A DNA stretch of 64,000 nt from an uncultured Prevotellaceae bacterium (GTDB lineage Bacteria > Bacteroidota > Bacteroidia > Bacteroidales > Bacteroidaceae). The notes beneath the pieces are model-generated. The model was not told where the DNA came from and made no database searches. It saw only the letters and a program-made list of their open reading frames with translations. The stretch lies in assembly GCA_902786665.1 (NCBI GenBank), contig CADADN010000004.1:34183-98182 (forward strand), given 5' to 3'. A program made the translations under genes and the position numbers. This document shows positions 24,276 through 32,666 of this stretch, in pieces; positions within the stretch are counted from its first letter, which is position 1, and every line of letters starts with the position of its first letter.

Positions 24276-24626
24276 ATGTGCATAGGGGATATAGCAGCGG
24301 TGCTCTTTGCTTGTGTTGCCGCCAACCACATCGGACCGATACCCGACATTGAACGCGTTATCCATCACCGCATCCCAATCGTCGGTTGCCAAAAATGCCT
24401 TTCATTTTGGGCAGTCCTTGGTTATTGTCTGTGGCAGCGCAATCCCGTCATCGAGTCCGTTGCCATATCCTTCTTGTGCGCCTGGCTTGCCATTTGGCTC
24501 GAATTGTTAATGGCTTACATCGACACTCTTTATATTAAAGTATATGGCAAGATTTACCCAACAGCGCATCCCTCCGATGCCGACACGCAGCATTCCGACA
24601 ACCCCTTGTCCGGTGTGCGGGAATAG
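24276..24626 (+). CDS. small membrane protein, DUF1360-like
   Basis: 116 residues with a CxxC near a helix (GCQKCLSFWAVLGY) and two hydrophobic helices (about 3-18 and 64-88), reminiscent of DUF1360-type membrane proteins. The C-terminal tail overlaps the next frame. Function unknown. Confidence 0.5.
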   Translation: MCIGDIAAVLFACVAANHIGPIPDIERVIHHRIPIVGCQKCLSFWAVLGYCLWQRNPVIESVAISFLCAWLAIWLELLMAYIDTLYIKVYGKIYPTAHPSDADTQHSDNPLSGVRE

Positions 24627-24813
24627 CGTCCTGTCTGTTGCTGTATCACAGCAACCATTACATAAACCCGACCGAGTTCGGGCGGATTCCACATCTCCTA
24701 CCAGCGTCTCGTCTGTTGCTGTATCACAGCAACCACCTGAAGACCCCCGTTCTCCGCAGGTGACGGATTCGCCGTCGCTCACACCAAAAACCCCTAAAAG
24801 CAAAAAGAAATGA
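24544..24813 (+). CDS. short protein built largely from hairpin repeats
   Basis: 89 residues overlapping the end of the previous gene. After CPVCGNS it contains SVAVSQQP twice, each encoded by a family B hairpin (24637-24655 and 24715-24733), a family D variant between them, and a family A hairpin (24762-24776). Coupled to the next gene (ATGA at 24810). Either a tolerated repeat-filled gene or a repeat array with an accidental open frame. Confidence 0.4.
   Translation: MARFTQQRIPPMPTRSIPTTPCPVCGNSVLSVAVSQQPLHKPDRVRADSTSPTSVSSVAVSQQPPEDPRSPQVTDSPSLTPKTPKSKKK
24637..24776 (+). repeat. cluster of hairpin repeats B, D, B, A
   Basis: GTTGCTGT-ATC-ACAGCAAC at 24637-24655 and 24715-24733; CCCGACCGAGTTCGGGCGG near 24667-24684; GACGG-ATTCG-CCGTC at 24762-24776. 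The densest cluster in the window. Confidence 0.8.
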
Positions 24814-25298
24814 ACGCACAGGAATTGAAAGAACGTTTTTCCGACCTCTACACCTACATGGCGACGAGCAAGAAGCAGGCCTACATGATGGCCTTCGGCT
24901 CGGTCATGAAGGAAATGATGGATTGGATGACCGCCAACAAGCCTGCTGAAGCACAGGAATGGATAGACAAGCTCGAAAGCATCCGTTGGAAAAACTACCT
25001 CACGCCAAAGGAGGCTGACAGCATCGTCGCACAGATGGTGCCGAAAGCCCCTTGGACGCAAGACCAATGGAAAGCGGCCATGGACAAGCACGAATATAAG
25101 CACGAAGAAATGCCTTATTACAACTCGTGCGCACTCTTCGTCACTATGAGCATGATTTACAGCGACTCCTCCGACACCCTCTCCCATTTCATGCAAGGTG
25201 CAGACATGTTCGATGTCATCCACGACCTCGCCATTGACAAGTTGAAAGATCAGGACGGTCGTTTCAACGTCCGCCGCTATTTCGGATTGCAACCCTAA
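24810..25298 (+). CDS. hypothetical phage protein, 162 aa
   Basis: Helical soluble protein (MNAQELKERFSDLYTYMATS) with a Trp-rich middle (PWTQDQWKAAMDKHEYKHEE). Resembles uncharacterised proteins of Bacteroidales phages that lie near head genes. Function unknown. Confidence 0.6.
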   Translation: MNAQELKERFSDLYTYMATSKKQAYMMAFGSVMKEMMDWMTANKPAEAQEWIDKLESIRWKNYLTPKEADSIVAQMVPKAPWTQDQWKAAMDKHEYKHEEMPYYNSCALFVTMSMIYSDSSDTLSHFMQGADMFDVIHDLAIDKLKDQDGRFNVRRYFGLQP

Positions 25299-25351
25299 AA
25301 CCACCTATCCCTACCTATCTCTACCTATCCCTACCTAAAACATCCTATCCT
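25299..25351 (+). repeat. CCTATCCCTA tandem-repeat leader
   Basis: Four to five 10-11-base units (CTACCTATCCCTACC) up to the next ATG. Related text occurs at 34905-34965. Confidence 0.75.
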
Positions 25352-25555
25352 ATGACCTCCGAGGAGTTTCTCATCCTGAAGCAGCTGATGAAGCAGAACC
25401 AACGCCACCTGCTCACCAACCAAAGGCACCTGGAGCGGATTGTCGAGCACATCGACAAGGACCGCTGGTATATTGCCTTTGGCTCCGACGTGGCGGCAAA
25501 TGTCCTCACCACATCTGCCTTCTGGCTCTTGCAGAAACTCCTCGCCAAAAAATAA
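25352..25555 (+). CDS. small protein with C-terminal hydrophobic helix, 67 aa
   Basis: Starts MTSEEFLILKQLMKQNQRHL (coiled coil) and ends with a short hydrophobic helix (VAANVLTTSAFWLLQKLLAKK). Last gene of the rightward head module; the gene beyond is convergent. No family recognised. Confidence 0.55.
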   Translation: MTSEEFLILKQLMKQNQRHLLTNQRHLERIVEHIDKDRWYIAFGSDVAANVLTTSAFWLLQKLLAKK

Positions 25556-25647
25556 TCATTCAAATGCCGTGAATGGTTAGCGGAGCGCAATGGCCTTCCT
25601 CATCATCTTCTTTGGCCACGCGCCCCGCTTTTTGTTCCCATTTCGCC

Positions 25648-25672
25648 TTTGCAGCCGATTTCGGCTGCAAAT
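25648..25672 (+). repeat. family D hairpin between convergent genes
   Basis: TTTGCAGCCGA-TT-TCGGCTGCAAA-type palindrome in the gap between convergent transcription units, where a bidirectional terminator would be expected. Confidence 0.7.
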
Positions 25673-25688
25673 CAAATATCAAGCAGTC

Positions 25689-26198
25689 TCATCTCTTCTT
25701 AATCTTTCTATTTATATTCATTTTGGATATAAACGTCTCCAGTAACGCCTTAATCTTTTCGCTATCCCGGCTACCATACCATCCGGCATACATCCTTGTG
25801 GAGATTTTTTTTTCAAGCAGCATCGCACCTTGAACCGCCACGGAATCATGTTCTCCGACAAAAGCCAGAAGACCATCCACAATCATATCATCTGCTATAT
25901 ACTCCACATTCGGACATTCTTTCAACTCTTCTTCAACCAATGCGTACCGTGGCACATTCGTTATCAAGTGCAGCCCATAGATCCACTCACGCGCAAACCA
26001 ATGCCGTATCACGCGCAGCAATTTCACATCCACGTCGGGCGCGACAAGCCACATCGCATGTCTGCCTGTCACCAAACAGCCGATGCTTTTCATCAAATGT
26101 GCCACCGTCACGTCGCCACTCGTCTGAAAGAAGATGGTCTTCTCTCTCAATAGTTTGGGTAGTTGCCTTTCACAGCAACAAGGTTCAACGTATGCCAT
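25689..26198 (-). CDS. hypothetical protein, 169 aa
   Basis: Last gene of the leftward block. Alpha/beta protein (MAYVEPCCCERQLPKLLREK start, middle VAPDVDVKLLRVI) with a basic C-terminus (KMNINRKIKKR). No family recognised. Four bases separate it from the gene upstream. Confidence 0.55.
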   Translation of the reverse strand: MAYVEPCCCERQLPKLLREKTIFFQTSGDVTVAHLMKSIGCLVTGRHAMWLVAPDVDVKLLRVIRHWFAREWIYGLHLITNVPRYALVEEELKECPNVEYIADDMIVDGLLAFVGEHDSVAVQGAMLLEKKISTRMYAGWYGSRDSEKIKALLETFISKMNINRKIKKR

Positions 26199-26201
26199 AA
26201 A

Positions 26202-26843
26202 TTATTTTCCTTTCTTGTTTTGTTTCTTGTCTTCTTCCCTGTTCAAATACAGCGACACCTCTTCCCAAGATGCTAGTTCCAGTTGCTCCGTTTCAGGCTC
26301 GTAATGCCCCACGGCCAAAATCTCCCCTGCCGGAACGGCTTTCCGTTTGTTGGCACCGCCGCTTTCTCCGTTCTCCGTAGGCTGCGGTTTTGCCGCAGCA
26401 TCATTACTCACCGCCCTCACCACGAAAAATTCAAAGGCTTCCACCTTTGGTGGTTCCATATCGCCTTGCGCTATCTCGTCGCGTCTGGCACGTCTCACCC
26501 TTTCTACATCCGCCTTTGTCATAACTGCATACTGTTTGCTTGCCACGCGCACGGCATCCAATTCCTCTTTCAGGATGTATTTGCTCCATGCCTCGGCGCA
26601 CTGCCGATGATAGAGCCAGGTGAAGCAGTTTTGAATGAAGTTGGTCCATTTCTCCGCGCCACCTGCCATCATGATCTGGGCAAGCGGTTCCTCGATGAAC
26701 AGGCGGCGGTTTTTGGTGTCGAAAGAGAGCATCCCGCCTTTCTCCAACTGGTCAAGAGCATGAAACACGCTGCCGATGTCGTGCAGTTGCTTCAGTTGTT
26801 TGCGCGACTTGCACCACTGATTAAATCTTTTGAAAATTCCCAT
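26202..26843 (-). CDS. hypothetical protein, 213 aa, with in-frame hairpin
   Basis: Helical protein (MGIFKRFNQWCKSRKQLKQL). In the C-terminal half a family A hairpin (26381-26399) is translated in frame as AAAKPQPTENG, the same reading as in the gene at 33445. Its leader holds a G10 run. Unknown function; it follows the terminase in the same unit. Confidence 0.55.
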   Translation of the reverse strand: MGIFKRFNQWCKSRKQLKQLHDIGSVFHALDQLEKGGMLSFDTKNRRLFIEEPLAQIMMAGGAEKWTNFIQNCFTWLYHRQCAEAWSKYILKEELDAVRVASKQYAVMTKADVERVRRARRDEIAQGDMEPPKVEAFEFFVVRAVSNDAAAKPQPTENGESGGANKRKAVPAGEILAVGHYEPETEQLELASWEEVSLYLNREEDKKQNKKGK

Positions 26844-26890
26844 GGGTGTTTTTATGTTAAAAGTTTACATTTCCATTCTCCTTCTTTACC

Positions 26891-26900
26891 GGGGGGGGGG
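26891..26900 (+). repeat. G10 homopolymer run in leader of leftward gene
   Basis: Ten G on the + strand (C10 on the coding strand), 48 bases upstream of the start at 26843. Length variation would change leader spacing rather than frame. Confidence 0.7.
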
Positions 26901-26917
26901 AGGACTGGGGTGGGGTT

Positions 26918-27235
26918 TTAGTGTGTAACAATCCTCATCCCATCCACCTCGATAATCAGATAGTCCCTTATCCAACGGCATTCGCCGGAGGCGACGAACT
27001 TCACCTTCCTTTGATGCCGACGCAGATCCACTTTCAAGGTAATCACTTCGCCTTGCTCCAATACACCCCTGCCTGTGACATACTTAACAAAATATGGTTT
27101 TTGTTGTTTCTTCTTGGCATTTTCGGGCGGGTTATATCCCGTCACTGTCAAACCCGTCTTCGGGTCTTTCCAAATCCACTTCTCGGTGTGGTTTCTCAGC
27201 TCTTGAAAACTGATGGTTGGTTGTGTTGTTGGCAT
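26918..27235 (-). CDS. hypothetical protein, 105 aa
   Basis: Beta-rich soluble protein (WIWKDPKTGLTVTGYNPPEN) with a basic middle (LRRHQRKVKF). No family recognised. Part of the leftward block. Confidence 0.55.
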   Translation of the reverse strand: MPTTQPTISFQELRNHTEKWIWKDPKTGLTVTGYNPPENAKKKQQKPYFVKYVTGRGVLEQGEVITLKVDLRRHQRKVKFVASGECRWIRDYLIIEVDGMRIVTH

Positions 27236-27250
27236 GATGTTGTTGTTTGT

Positions 27251-27472
27251 TTAATACACAATAAAAACACATTGCGCTGGTTCTCCAGCCATGAGCGTGC
27301 TGGCCACCTTGCCTCTCTCTTTCGTTCTTGCCCTTCTCAATTCGCTGTTGGGATAGGCGATGTCAAACACGCCGCTGGGGTCGCATTCTATATACCCTGC
27401 ATTTGTGGCTTGTCGCACTCGCAAAACAAGGTGACTACCCCCCCCCCGTTTGCGATTTGCAAGAATGGACAT
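27251..27472 (-). CDS. small protein with a poly-G run near its start
   Basis: 73 residues, beginning MSILANRKRGGGSHLVL; the Gly triplet comes from a C10/G10 run (27438-27447). The frame is open at this length; a change of one base would end it after about 15 residues. It starts seven bases past the repaired methylase stop, supporting that longer methylase. Function unknown. Confidence 0.5.
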   Translation of the reverse strand: MSILANRKRGGGSHLVLRVRQATNAGYIECDPSGVFDIAYPNSELRRARTKERGKVASTLMAGEPAQCVFIVY

Positions 27473-27478
27473 TTATGC

Positions 27479-27938
27479 TTAAAGTATCTTGCCTTCCCCA
27501 TCGTTGCGGAATATCACCACCATTGACGGGAATGGTGCGCCTTGTTTTGCCTCGTTGAAATGCAGCCGTCCGCGTATGAAGCGCAGGTCTGCATTGTGAT
27601 AGATGTAGTCGTGAAAATACGACGTGTCGGTTCGTGCTGGTATAAGCATCACCACAATCGTATTTGGTTTTTGGCTTTCCTCGTAGCATTTCTTTACCCA
27701 TTCGCCGATTACTCTTCCGTATGGTGGATTGCAAAATACCCTGCCCCCCCCAATTCTGTTTCAGACCGTCTTCTGCTGGCGTGAAATATTTGGTGCATTT
27801 TGCGTTTTCAGGCAGGGCGCATGGATCGAGATTGAAATGAAATTCTTCATTCAACTTATCAAAGAAGTCTTGCGGTGTGGCCCACAAGTCAGTATTTGAT
27901 GAAAACAGTCCTTTTGTCAGTTTACCCATAATTCTCAA
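27479..27938 (-). pseudogene. phage Dam-type N6-adenine methyltransferase, frameshifted at G8
   Basis: The start (GLFSSNTDLWATPQDFFDKL, then FHFNLDPCALPEN) is characteristic of the phage DNA N-6-adenine-methyltransferase family. After QNWGG the given frame turns into basic nonsense. With the run at 27734-27741 read as 7 instead of 8, it continues RVFCNPPYGR (the catalytic NPPY), EWVKKCYEES, MLIPARTDTSYFHDY, FPSMVVIF and stops at 27479. So the present sequence is one G too long. OFF phase or assembly error; the correct product would be 153 residues. Confidence 0.85.
27734..27741 (+). repeat. C8 run causing the methylase frameshift
   Basis: C8 on the + strand (G8 in the gene), between WGG and the NPPY-containing half. 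Seven would restore the enzyme. Confidence 0.85.
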
Positions 27939-28000
27939 TCTTTAATATTCAATACCGCCGATTTCGGCGGGATTTCAATTTTCAACCGGCAAAGCCGCCA

Positions 28001-30010
28001 TCATCTTCCTCCCGGCAAACACATCGCCGACATATTATTCCTATAATGTCTCACTCCTATATACAGCGTGTCAAAGGCGTCTGTGCCGTCGGTGCGCAGT
28101 TCTTCAGGAACGGCTCCGGCGGTGGCTCGCTCGCTGTCAACAGCCAGTTTCTCCCCTGCCTTGTCCTTGTGCAGACGGCTCTTTTCGCCTGAGTAGGAAA
28201 TCCTTGTACCGCAGTTTTCGAGGGCGATGATCAGTGCCTCGTTGTTGTCGCGGTTGATTCTCAATCCCGGATAGGAGAAGCCCGCCATGCCCTCGCCGAT
28301 GTCCTTGTATCGGGCATCGTGCCACCATGTCTGCCCGATGGGGACGGGGTTCACCTCCCAACCGTATTTCTTCAGTTCCTTGATGATGGTGTCTTTGATG
28401 TCGTCGATATAGACCCCCGTCGGCTTAAAGAGAAACGTGTGGTCGTAGTAGAAATGCACTTTGTTGTTTTTCTTGCGGTGGGGCGCGTAGTAGTCGCTCC
28501 ATTGCCTGACAAGGTGCTGTATCATCAGTCCGTCTTTCACGAACATGGACGAAAGCACGTTCAGACATTCCTGCCCGTCGCGCTTATACATTTGTCCGGT
28601 GACTATCCAGTTGACAATCTTTCCCGCGTCGAAGGCAATGTGCAGGGGTTCGGAGTCCACCACGTCGCCGTCGAGGGTGCAGTCCTTCAGGTTGCCGAGG
28701 TAGGAGAAATCGGGTGTCTCGTACTCCATGCTGTATTTCGTGCCACCGACGATGCTTGCGCCTTTCTTCACCATGAAACTTTGCTCGATGGCTGGGCAGT
28801 CGTCCTCGATGTAGCAATGCACGTCGGGGTCGAAGGCATAATAGAAGCCCTCGCCTATTTTAGCGGGTTTGGCGTTTAGGATGCTCCTCATGAAGACGAG
28901 CGGCGGCAGGTCTCTCTTCATCCGCTTGATGTATTCCTCGCCGAGGATGTCGATGTTATCCAATGCCGACGCACGGACAAAATAAAAACAGTTGCAGCGC
29001 AGTTGGCGGATATGGTCTTGATAGCGTTTCGAGCCGCGTATCATCATCATTTGGAAGTGCTGCTCCTTGGTGATAAGGAAGCGGTAGTTGAACAGCAGTT
29101 CGGCTTGCTCCGGCGTGATAACCTTGTAGTTCACCAGGTAGTTGCACACCTGCTTGGCGGGTTCCTTGCCCCAATTCGGGAGGATGCGCATTTGCCCCTC
29201 GCGGTTGGCCACCTGTTGCGCCAGTGCCTGTGTCGCCGCCTTTTCCTCGTCGCTCACCACCATGACGCGGTGTCCGTCCTTTTTCGCCGACCGCAGTATT
29301 TCGTTGAAGAACATCACGTCGTCGGCGTATTGGTCGAGTTCGGCCTGTATCTCCTTGTAGATTTTCCCCTCAAACGGCCCGCTGTCGATGGTTTGCTCCA
29401 ACACTTTTTCCTCGCCGCTCAACCAGTCGTTTTTGCTCGAAAGGGAGGCGTCGGAGCAGAAAAAAGTGCTTTTATAGAACGGGTTGCTTTCCTGAAAGCC
29501 GGGATGGCCAAGGGGATGCACGATACCCGAAAGGGCGGGCATCACCTCCTCGTCGATTTTCTTCTTGGGAGAAAATTTCATTTCGTCGCCAATGAGGGAA
29601 TTGAGCGTGAGGCCATTGACAGAGCCATAGACGGCCAACGATGCTATGTACCATATCCACCCGTTTGCATACCACATCATATTGTCCCACGTCTTCGGTT
29701 TGATGATGGGCATTTCCGTGCCTTTCGGCGGACGTCCCCACCCGAAATGCACGCCCTCCTTCAGTTGGTAAAACCGCTCCTGTGCGGCGATGGCGGCGGG
29801 GATGGTGCGCGTGAAGAGTTGCTTTCGGCTGCTGCCGAGGAATGCGCCCGACCCTCGCGGCATGGTCTGCGCCACCGCCCACATGCGCGGCCCTATGCCG
29901 CCGTCGGTCTTCCCGAAGCGGCGGGCGGCCAGCAGGCGCACGTCCTTCGCCCCGGCAATGAATATCCGCTGCTGCACGCGGTTCATATATACGTCTCTCG
30001 ATTCTGCCAT
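28001..30010 (-). CDS. terL: terminase large subunit
   Basis: 669 residues. Walker A-like ARRFGKTDGG (about 29-38), Walker B-like SLIGDE (D142, E143), then a C-terminal RNase H-type nuclease beginning HIAFDAGK (about residue 455) with later acidic residues (YIDDI, GTDAFDTLYIG). It packages DNA into proheads and cuts genome ends. Unusually it sits on the strand opposite to capsid and portal genes, in a leftward block with methylases. Length is larger than the average (about 450-600), matching large Bacteroidales phage terminases. Confidence 0.88.
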   Translation of the reverse strand: MAESRDVYMNRVQQRIFIAGAKDVRLLAARRFGKTDGGIGPRMWAVAQTMPRGSGAFLGSSRKQLFTRTIPAAIAAQERFYQLKEGVHFGWGRPPKGTEMPIIKPKTWDNMMWYANGWIWYIASLAVYGSVNGLTLNSLIGDEMKFSPKKKIDEEVMPALSGIVHPLGHPGFQESNPFYKSTFFCSDASLSSKNDWLSGEEKVLEQTIDSGPFEGKIYKEIQAELDQYADDVMFFNEILRSAKKDGHRVMVVSDEEKAATQALAQQVANREGQMRILPNWGKEPAKQVCNYLVNYKVITPEQAELLFNYRFLITKEQHFQMMMIRGSKRYQDHIRQLRCNCFYFVRASALDNIDILGEEYIKRMKRDLPPLVFMRSILNAKPAKIGEGFYYAFDPDVHCYIEDDCPAIEQSFMVKKGASIVGGTKYSMEYETPDFSYLGNLKDCTLDGDVVDSEPLHIAFDAGKIVNWIVTGQMYKRDGQECLNVLSSMFVKDGLMIQHLVRQWSDYYAPHRKKNNKVHFYYDHTFLFKPTGVYIDDIKDTIIKELKKYGWEVNPVPIGQTWWHDARYKDIGEGMAGFSYPGLRINRDNNEALIIALENCGTRISYSGEKSRLHKDKAGEKLAVDSERATAGAVPEELRTDGTDAFDTLYIGVRHYRNNMSAMCLPGGR

Positions 30011-30041
30011 GATGATTGATTGTTATTTGTTGCTTGCCGTG

Positions 30042-31202
30042 CTAAAACAACTCCAGTTGCACCGGCCTTTTCGGCGGCTCCTGGTGTATCGGCATGAATA
30101 TTCGTTCCGTAACGGCATTGTTTCGCGTAGCGCACAAGATGCTCCTATGCTCAAACTCGGCGATGCAGCGGAAGCCTTCTGCCGGCATGTCATAACTGCT
30201 GATGAAGACGGGTTCCGTCTGGCGGGCGCACCATTCATAAAACCGCTGATAGTCGAAATCGTTTTCCTTGTCGTAAACGTTGGTTTCGCGGTAGGGAATG
30301 TCGCAATACACCACGCTTCCACGGGGTATCTCCACATCGGCGTAGTCGCCCACCGACGAGGTGAGGGAAACGTTTCCCCCCCCCCCCATACAGAGGCAGA
30401 GAGGCGTGTCGCTCCCTGTATTGGAGCCGATACACCCATCCGTCCGTGTGCCCATCGGTTGACTGACTGCCGACGCTCGAAGGAGCGGGCTTCGCCAATT
30501 CTTTTTTTTGATGCAAGCATCCACTCTGTTCCGACATTCGAGGTGCTGCAATTCCGACGGTCTCTTGACGCTGTAGCCGGTTGTTTGGAGTTGTCGGAGC
30601 ACCCCCCCGATTCCAGGCTTTGCATACGCGAGCCGCATAGTTCTGCTGTAATACTCCAGCTGCATTGCTTGGTTCTCCCCCCCCCCCAAAAAAAATGATT
30701 GCTGTTGGAAATGTCCGAACTGCGAGAAGTAACGCTTCACGGCGATGTAGCGGCGGTCGAGCGACGGGATGCAGTCGATGAAACTCAGGTCGTGGCCCAA
30801 CTCCTTGCCGGGCGCATAGTCGCTGTAGAAGATGGCGTAGTGGATGGCGCGTTTCAGCGGCTCGATGTCACGGCTATACAAGTAGTCGCGCATGTTGTTG
30901 CCAAACGACCAGACGACGGCCACGTATGGGTCTTTGTCCTTCAGGCGGGCGAAGTCCTCGCGGCTTATCCACCTGTCTTCGTCGGCGTAGCGTCCTTGCA
31001 GCACGTCCATGAAGAGAGTCACGGGCCGCCAGTCTGCATCGTTCACATGAACATGCGGATATTTGCCCATCGTCAGGGCGCAATGGCTCACGGCACAACC
31101 GCCGCAAAACAAGTCGATGAAATGCTCCGCCCTCGGCATCAACGCCAGAATGCGCTTCGCCAACTTGTTCTTGCTGCCCTTGTAAGGTAGTCCGTATCTC
31201 AT
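30042..31202 (-). CDS. D12-class DNA adenine methylase with low-complexity insert
   Basis: Residues 1-40 give MRYGLPYKGSKNKLA and motif I FIDLFCGGCAVSH; the catalytic motif IV is CDIPYRET (about residue 298), then FISSYDMPAEGF. These mark Dam-type N6-adenine methylases. Between residues about 170 and 277 lies text without family features, bounded by C11 (30677-30687) and C12 (30376-30387) runs, with a C7 (30602-30608) inside. The frame is open as written. In related gut-phage enzymes this region is known to be a variable repeat-like insert. Lies between TerL and the PAPS-reductase-like gene. Confidence 0.85.
   Translation of the reverse strand: MRYGLPYKGSKNKLAKRILALMPRAEHFIDLFCGGCAVSHCALTMGKYPHVHVNDADWRPVTLFMDVLQGRYADEDRWISREDFARLKDKDPYVAVVWSFGNNMRDYLYSRDIEPLKRAIHYAIFYSDYAPGKELGHDLSFIDCIPSLDRRYIAVKRYFSQFGHFQQQSFFLGGGENQAMQLEYYSRTMRLAYAKPGIGGVLRQLQTTGYSVKRPSELQHLECRNRVDACIKKKNWRSPLLRASAVSQPMGTRTDGCIGSNTGSDTPLCLCMGGGGNVSLTSSVGDYADVEIPRGSVVYCDIPYRETNVYDKENDFDYQRFYEWCARQTEPVFISSYDMPAEGFRCIAEFEHRSILCATRNNAVTERIFMPIHQEPPKRPVQLELF
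30376..30387 (+). repeat. C12 homopolymer run in DNA methylase
   Basis: C12 on the + strand, encoding a Gly run just before the catalytic half of the D12-class methylase. One of three G/C runs in this gene (others C7 at 30602 and C11 at 30677). Confidence 0.8.
30677..30687 (+). repeat. C11 homopolymer run in DNA methylase
   Basis: C11 followed by A8 on the + strand, encoding a Phe/Leu/Gly stretch after the N-terminal half of the methylase. Together with the C12 run it brackets the non-conserved insert. Confidence 0.8.
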
Positions 31203-31248
31203 TTTGTCATCTTTCTTCTTTTATATGATTATTTGCCGTGTTTCGTTT

Positions 31249-31315
31249 GTGGCTGTATCACAGCCACCCCCCCCTCATCATCTCGTTTCTCCGTAGGCCA
31301 CGGCTCCGCCGTGGC
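31249..31315 (+). repeat. family B hairpin, C8 run and family A hairpin
   Basis: GTGGCTGT-ATC-ACAGCCAC (31249-31267), C8 (31267-31274) and GCCACGGC-TCC-GCCGTGGC (31297-31315), in the gap between the methylase and PAPS-reductase genes. Confidence 0.8.
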
Positions 31316-31321
31316 TATTCT

Positions 31322-32648
31322 CTAATTCTCTAATTCGGGATCTTCATCAAAGTCCAATTTCATTTGCAGATATTCGTCGGCATACCATTTTGAGTAGGCT
31401 TTGCCGCTTATCCACCATGAGAATATCTTTTCGGCGATTTCGTCTTCCGTCAGCTCTTGGCTTCGCCCCCCCCTATCGCCGTTTAGAGAGGGGCTATCCG
31501 AAAACCCGACCATATCCCGCTGTTGCATTTCCTGTTCCAATGGTTCGAGGGGGGGGGGAGAATTGTGCTTCGACAAGTTGCATCGCCGTCCGTCCGATTC
31601 CCATTGAATATCCGTCGCGGTGTCTCTTGATGTTCTCCCACTTGTCGCTGCCATCGACCGGCTTTGTAATATTCCTCTCTGCCGTATCGCTTCCCGAACT
31701 TGTGGGGGGTAATTGCCCTTTGCTCCGTTGGCTGGCAGGTTCCACCACATAAACCCTCTCTCGAATACCCCCCGCACGGATGGCTTTGATGGCTCTTATC
31801 CATCCGCGCTTCACGTGAGGAAAGTCCTTCAATTCGCGCATCTTTTGCCTATGCTGCGACATAGGGCAAAGGATACAGCCTATGCGCTTGTAACCTTGGT
31901 CGTACAACTCGCAATGCGGCACGCGCACCACCTCATTGAGAAACGTCCACACGTCGCGCTCCGTCCATTCAAAGATGGGCGATATGAGAATGGAGTCCTT
32001 GCCGTTGATGCAGCGCACCTCATTGTCGCTTTGCAGGGAAAACTCGTCTTCATTGATTTTCTTTCCCTCGCGCTTCATCTTTTTCATCAGCCGTTCCTCC
32101 TTTTTGGCAATCTCAGCCTTGCGCCACTGTTCAAATTCATCGAGGCTTCCAGAGAAACGCTTGTCGCTAACTTCCACCTCATGCCGTTTGGCTCGCCGTG
32201 TGCTTTCTTCCTTGCGGATGCCGATAAGCGTCACCTTGCCGGCTCCTGCGCTTTCTTTCAAATCGGCGCAGCACCACCGTATGCGCATCGACGGAAGAAT
32301 GCCGCGGTCGATGGCGAGGTCGTAGATGCTTTTCTTTGGCTTGTGCTCCACCACTTCGGGGTAGTATTTTCTCTTGAAGCGTATCACCTGCGGCGGGTCA
32401 ACGCTCGTCCAGTTGACATGTCCCTTGAATTTCACGCCCGCCAATTCGGCCATGTGGAAGAGAGCCTGACTGTCTTTCCCTGCGGAGAAAGCAAGGTAGA
32501 AACCATCTTCCTTGTCGTAGATCAATGCCAGCCGCTCCGCTTTTTGCAGCAATTCAATGGTATGTTCCATCTTCCGCCACAGCCATTTGGGCGCACGCTC
32601 CTTTGCTTGTCCTAAAGTTATGTTTGCTTTCATTTTGTTTTTCCGCAT
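31322..32648 (-). pseudogene. PAPS-reductase/PP-loop family protein, frameshifted
   Basis: The N-terminal 290 residues are a phage phosphoadenosine-phosphosulfate-reductase-like domain: PP-loop YLAFSAGKDS (51-60), RWCCADLKES, LIGIRKEES, ISPIFEWTERDVW and GCILCPM. The given frame ends at 31494 in unrelated text, while the typical family C-terminus (LTEDEIAEKIFSWWISGKAY) is in a -1-shifted frame ending at 31322. The shift must occur between 31773 and about 31470, where C6, G6, G10 and C8 runs lie. ATG 32633 is an alternative start. Family members may act in DNA thiolation-like or other modification. Confidence 0.8.
31466..31558 (+). repeat. pair of G/C runs (C8, G10) in PAPS-reductase-like gene
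   Basis: C8 at 31466-31473 and G10 at 31549-31558, on opposite base polarity. With G6 (31704) and C6 (31768) they define where the frame changes. Confidence 0.75.
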
Positions 32649-32649
32649 G

Positions 32650-32666
32650 ACACGGCTCCGCCGTGT
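32650..32666 (+). repeat. family A hairpin, stem ACACGGC
   Basis: ACACGGC-TCC-GCCGTGT between the PAPS-reductase start and the end of the next leftward gene. Confidence 0.7.
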
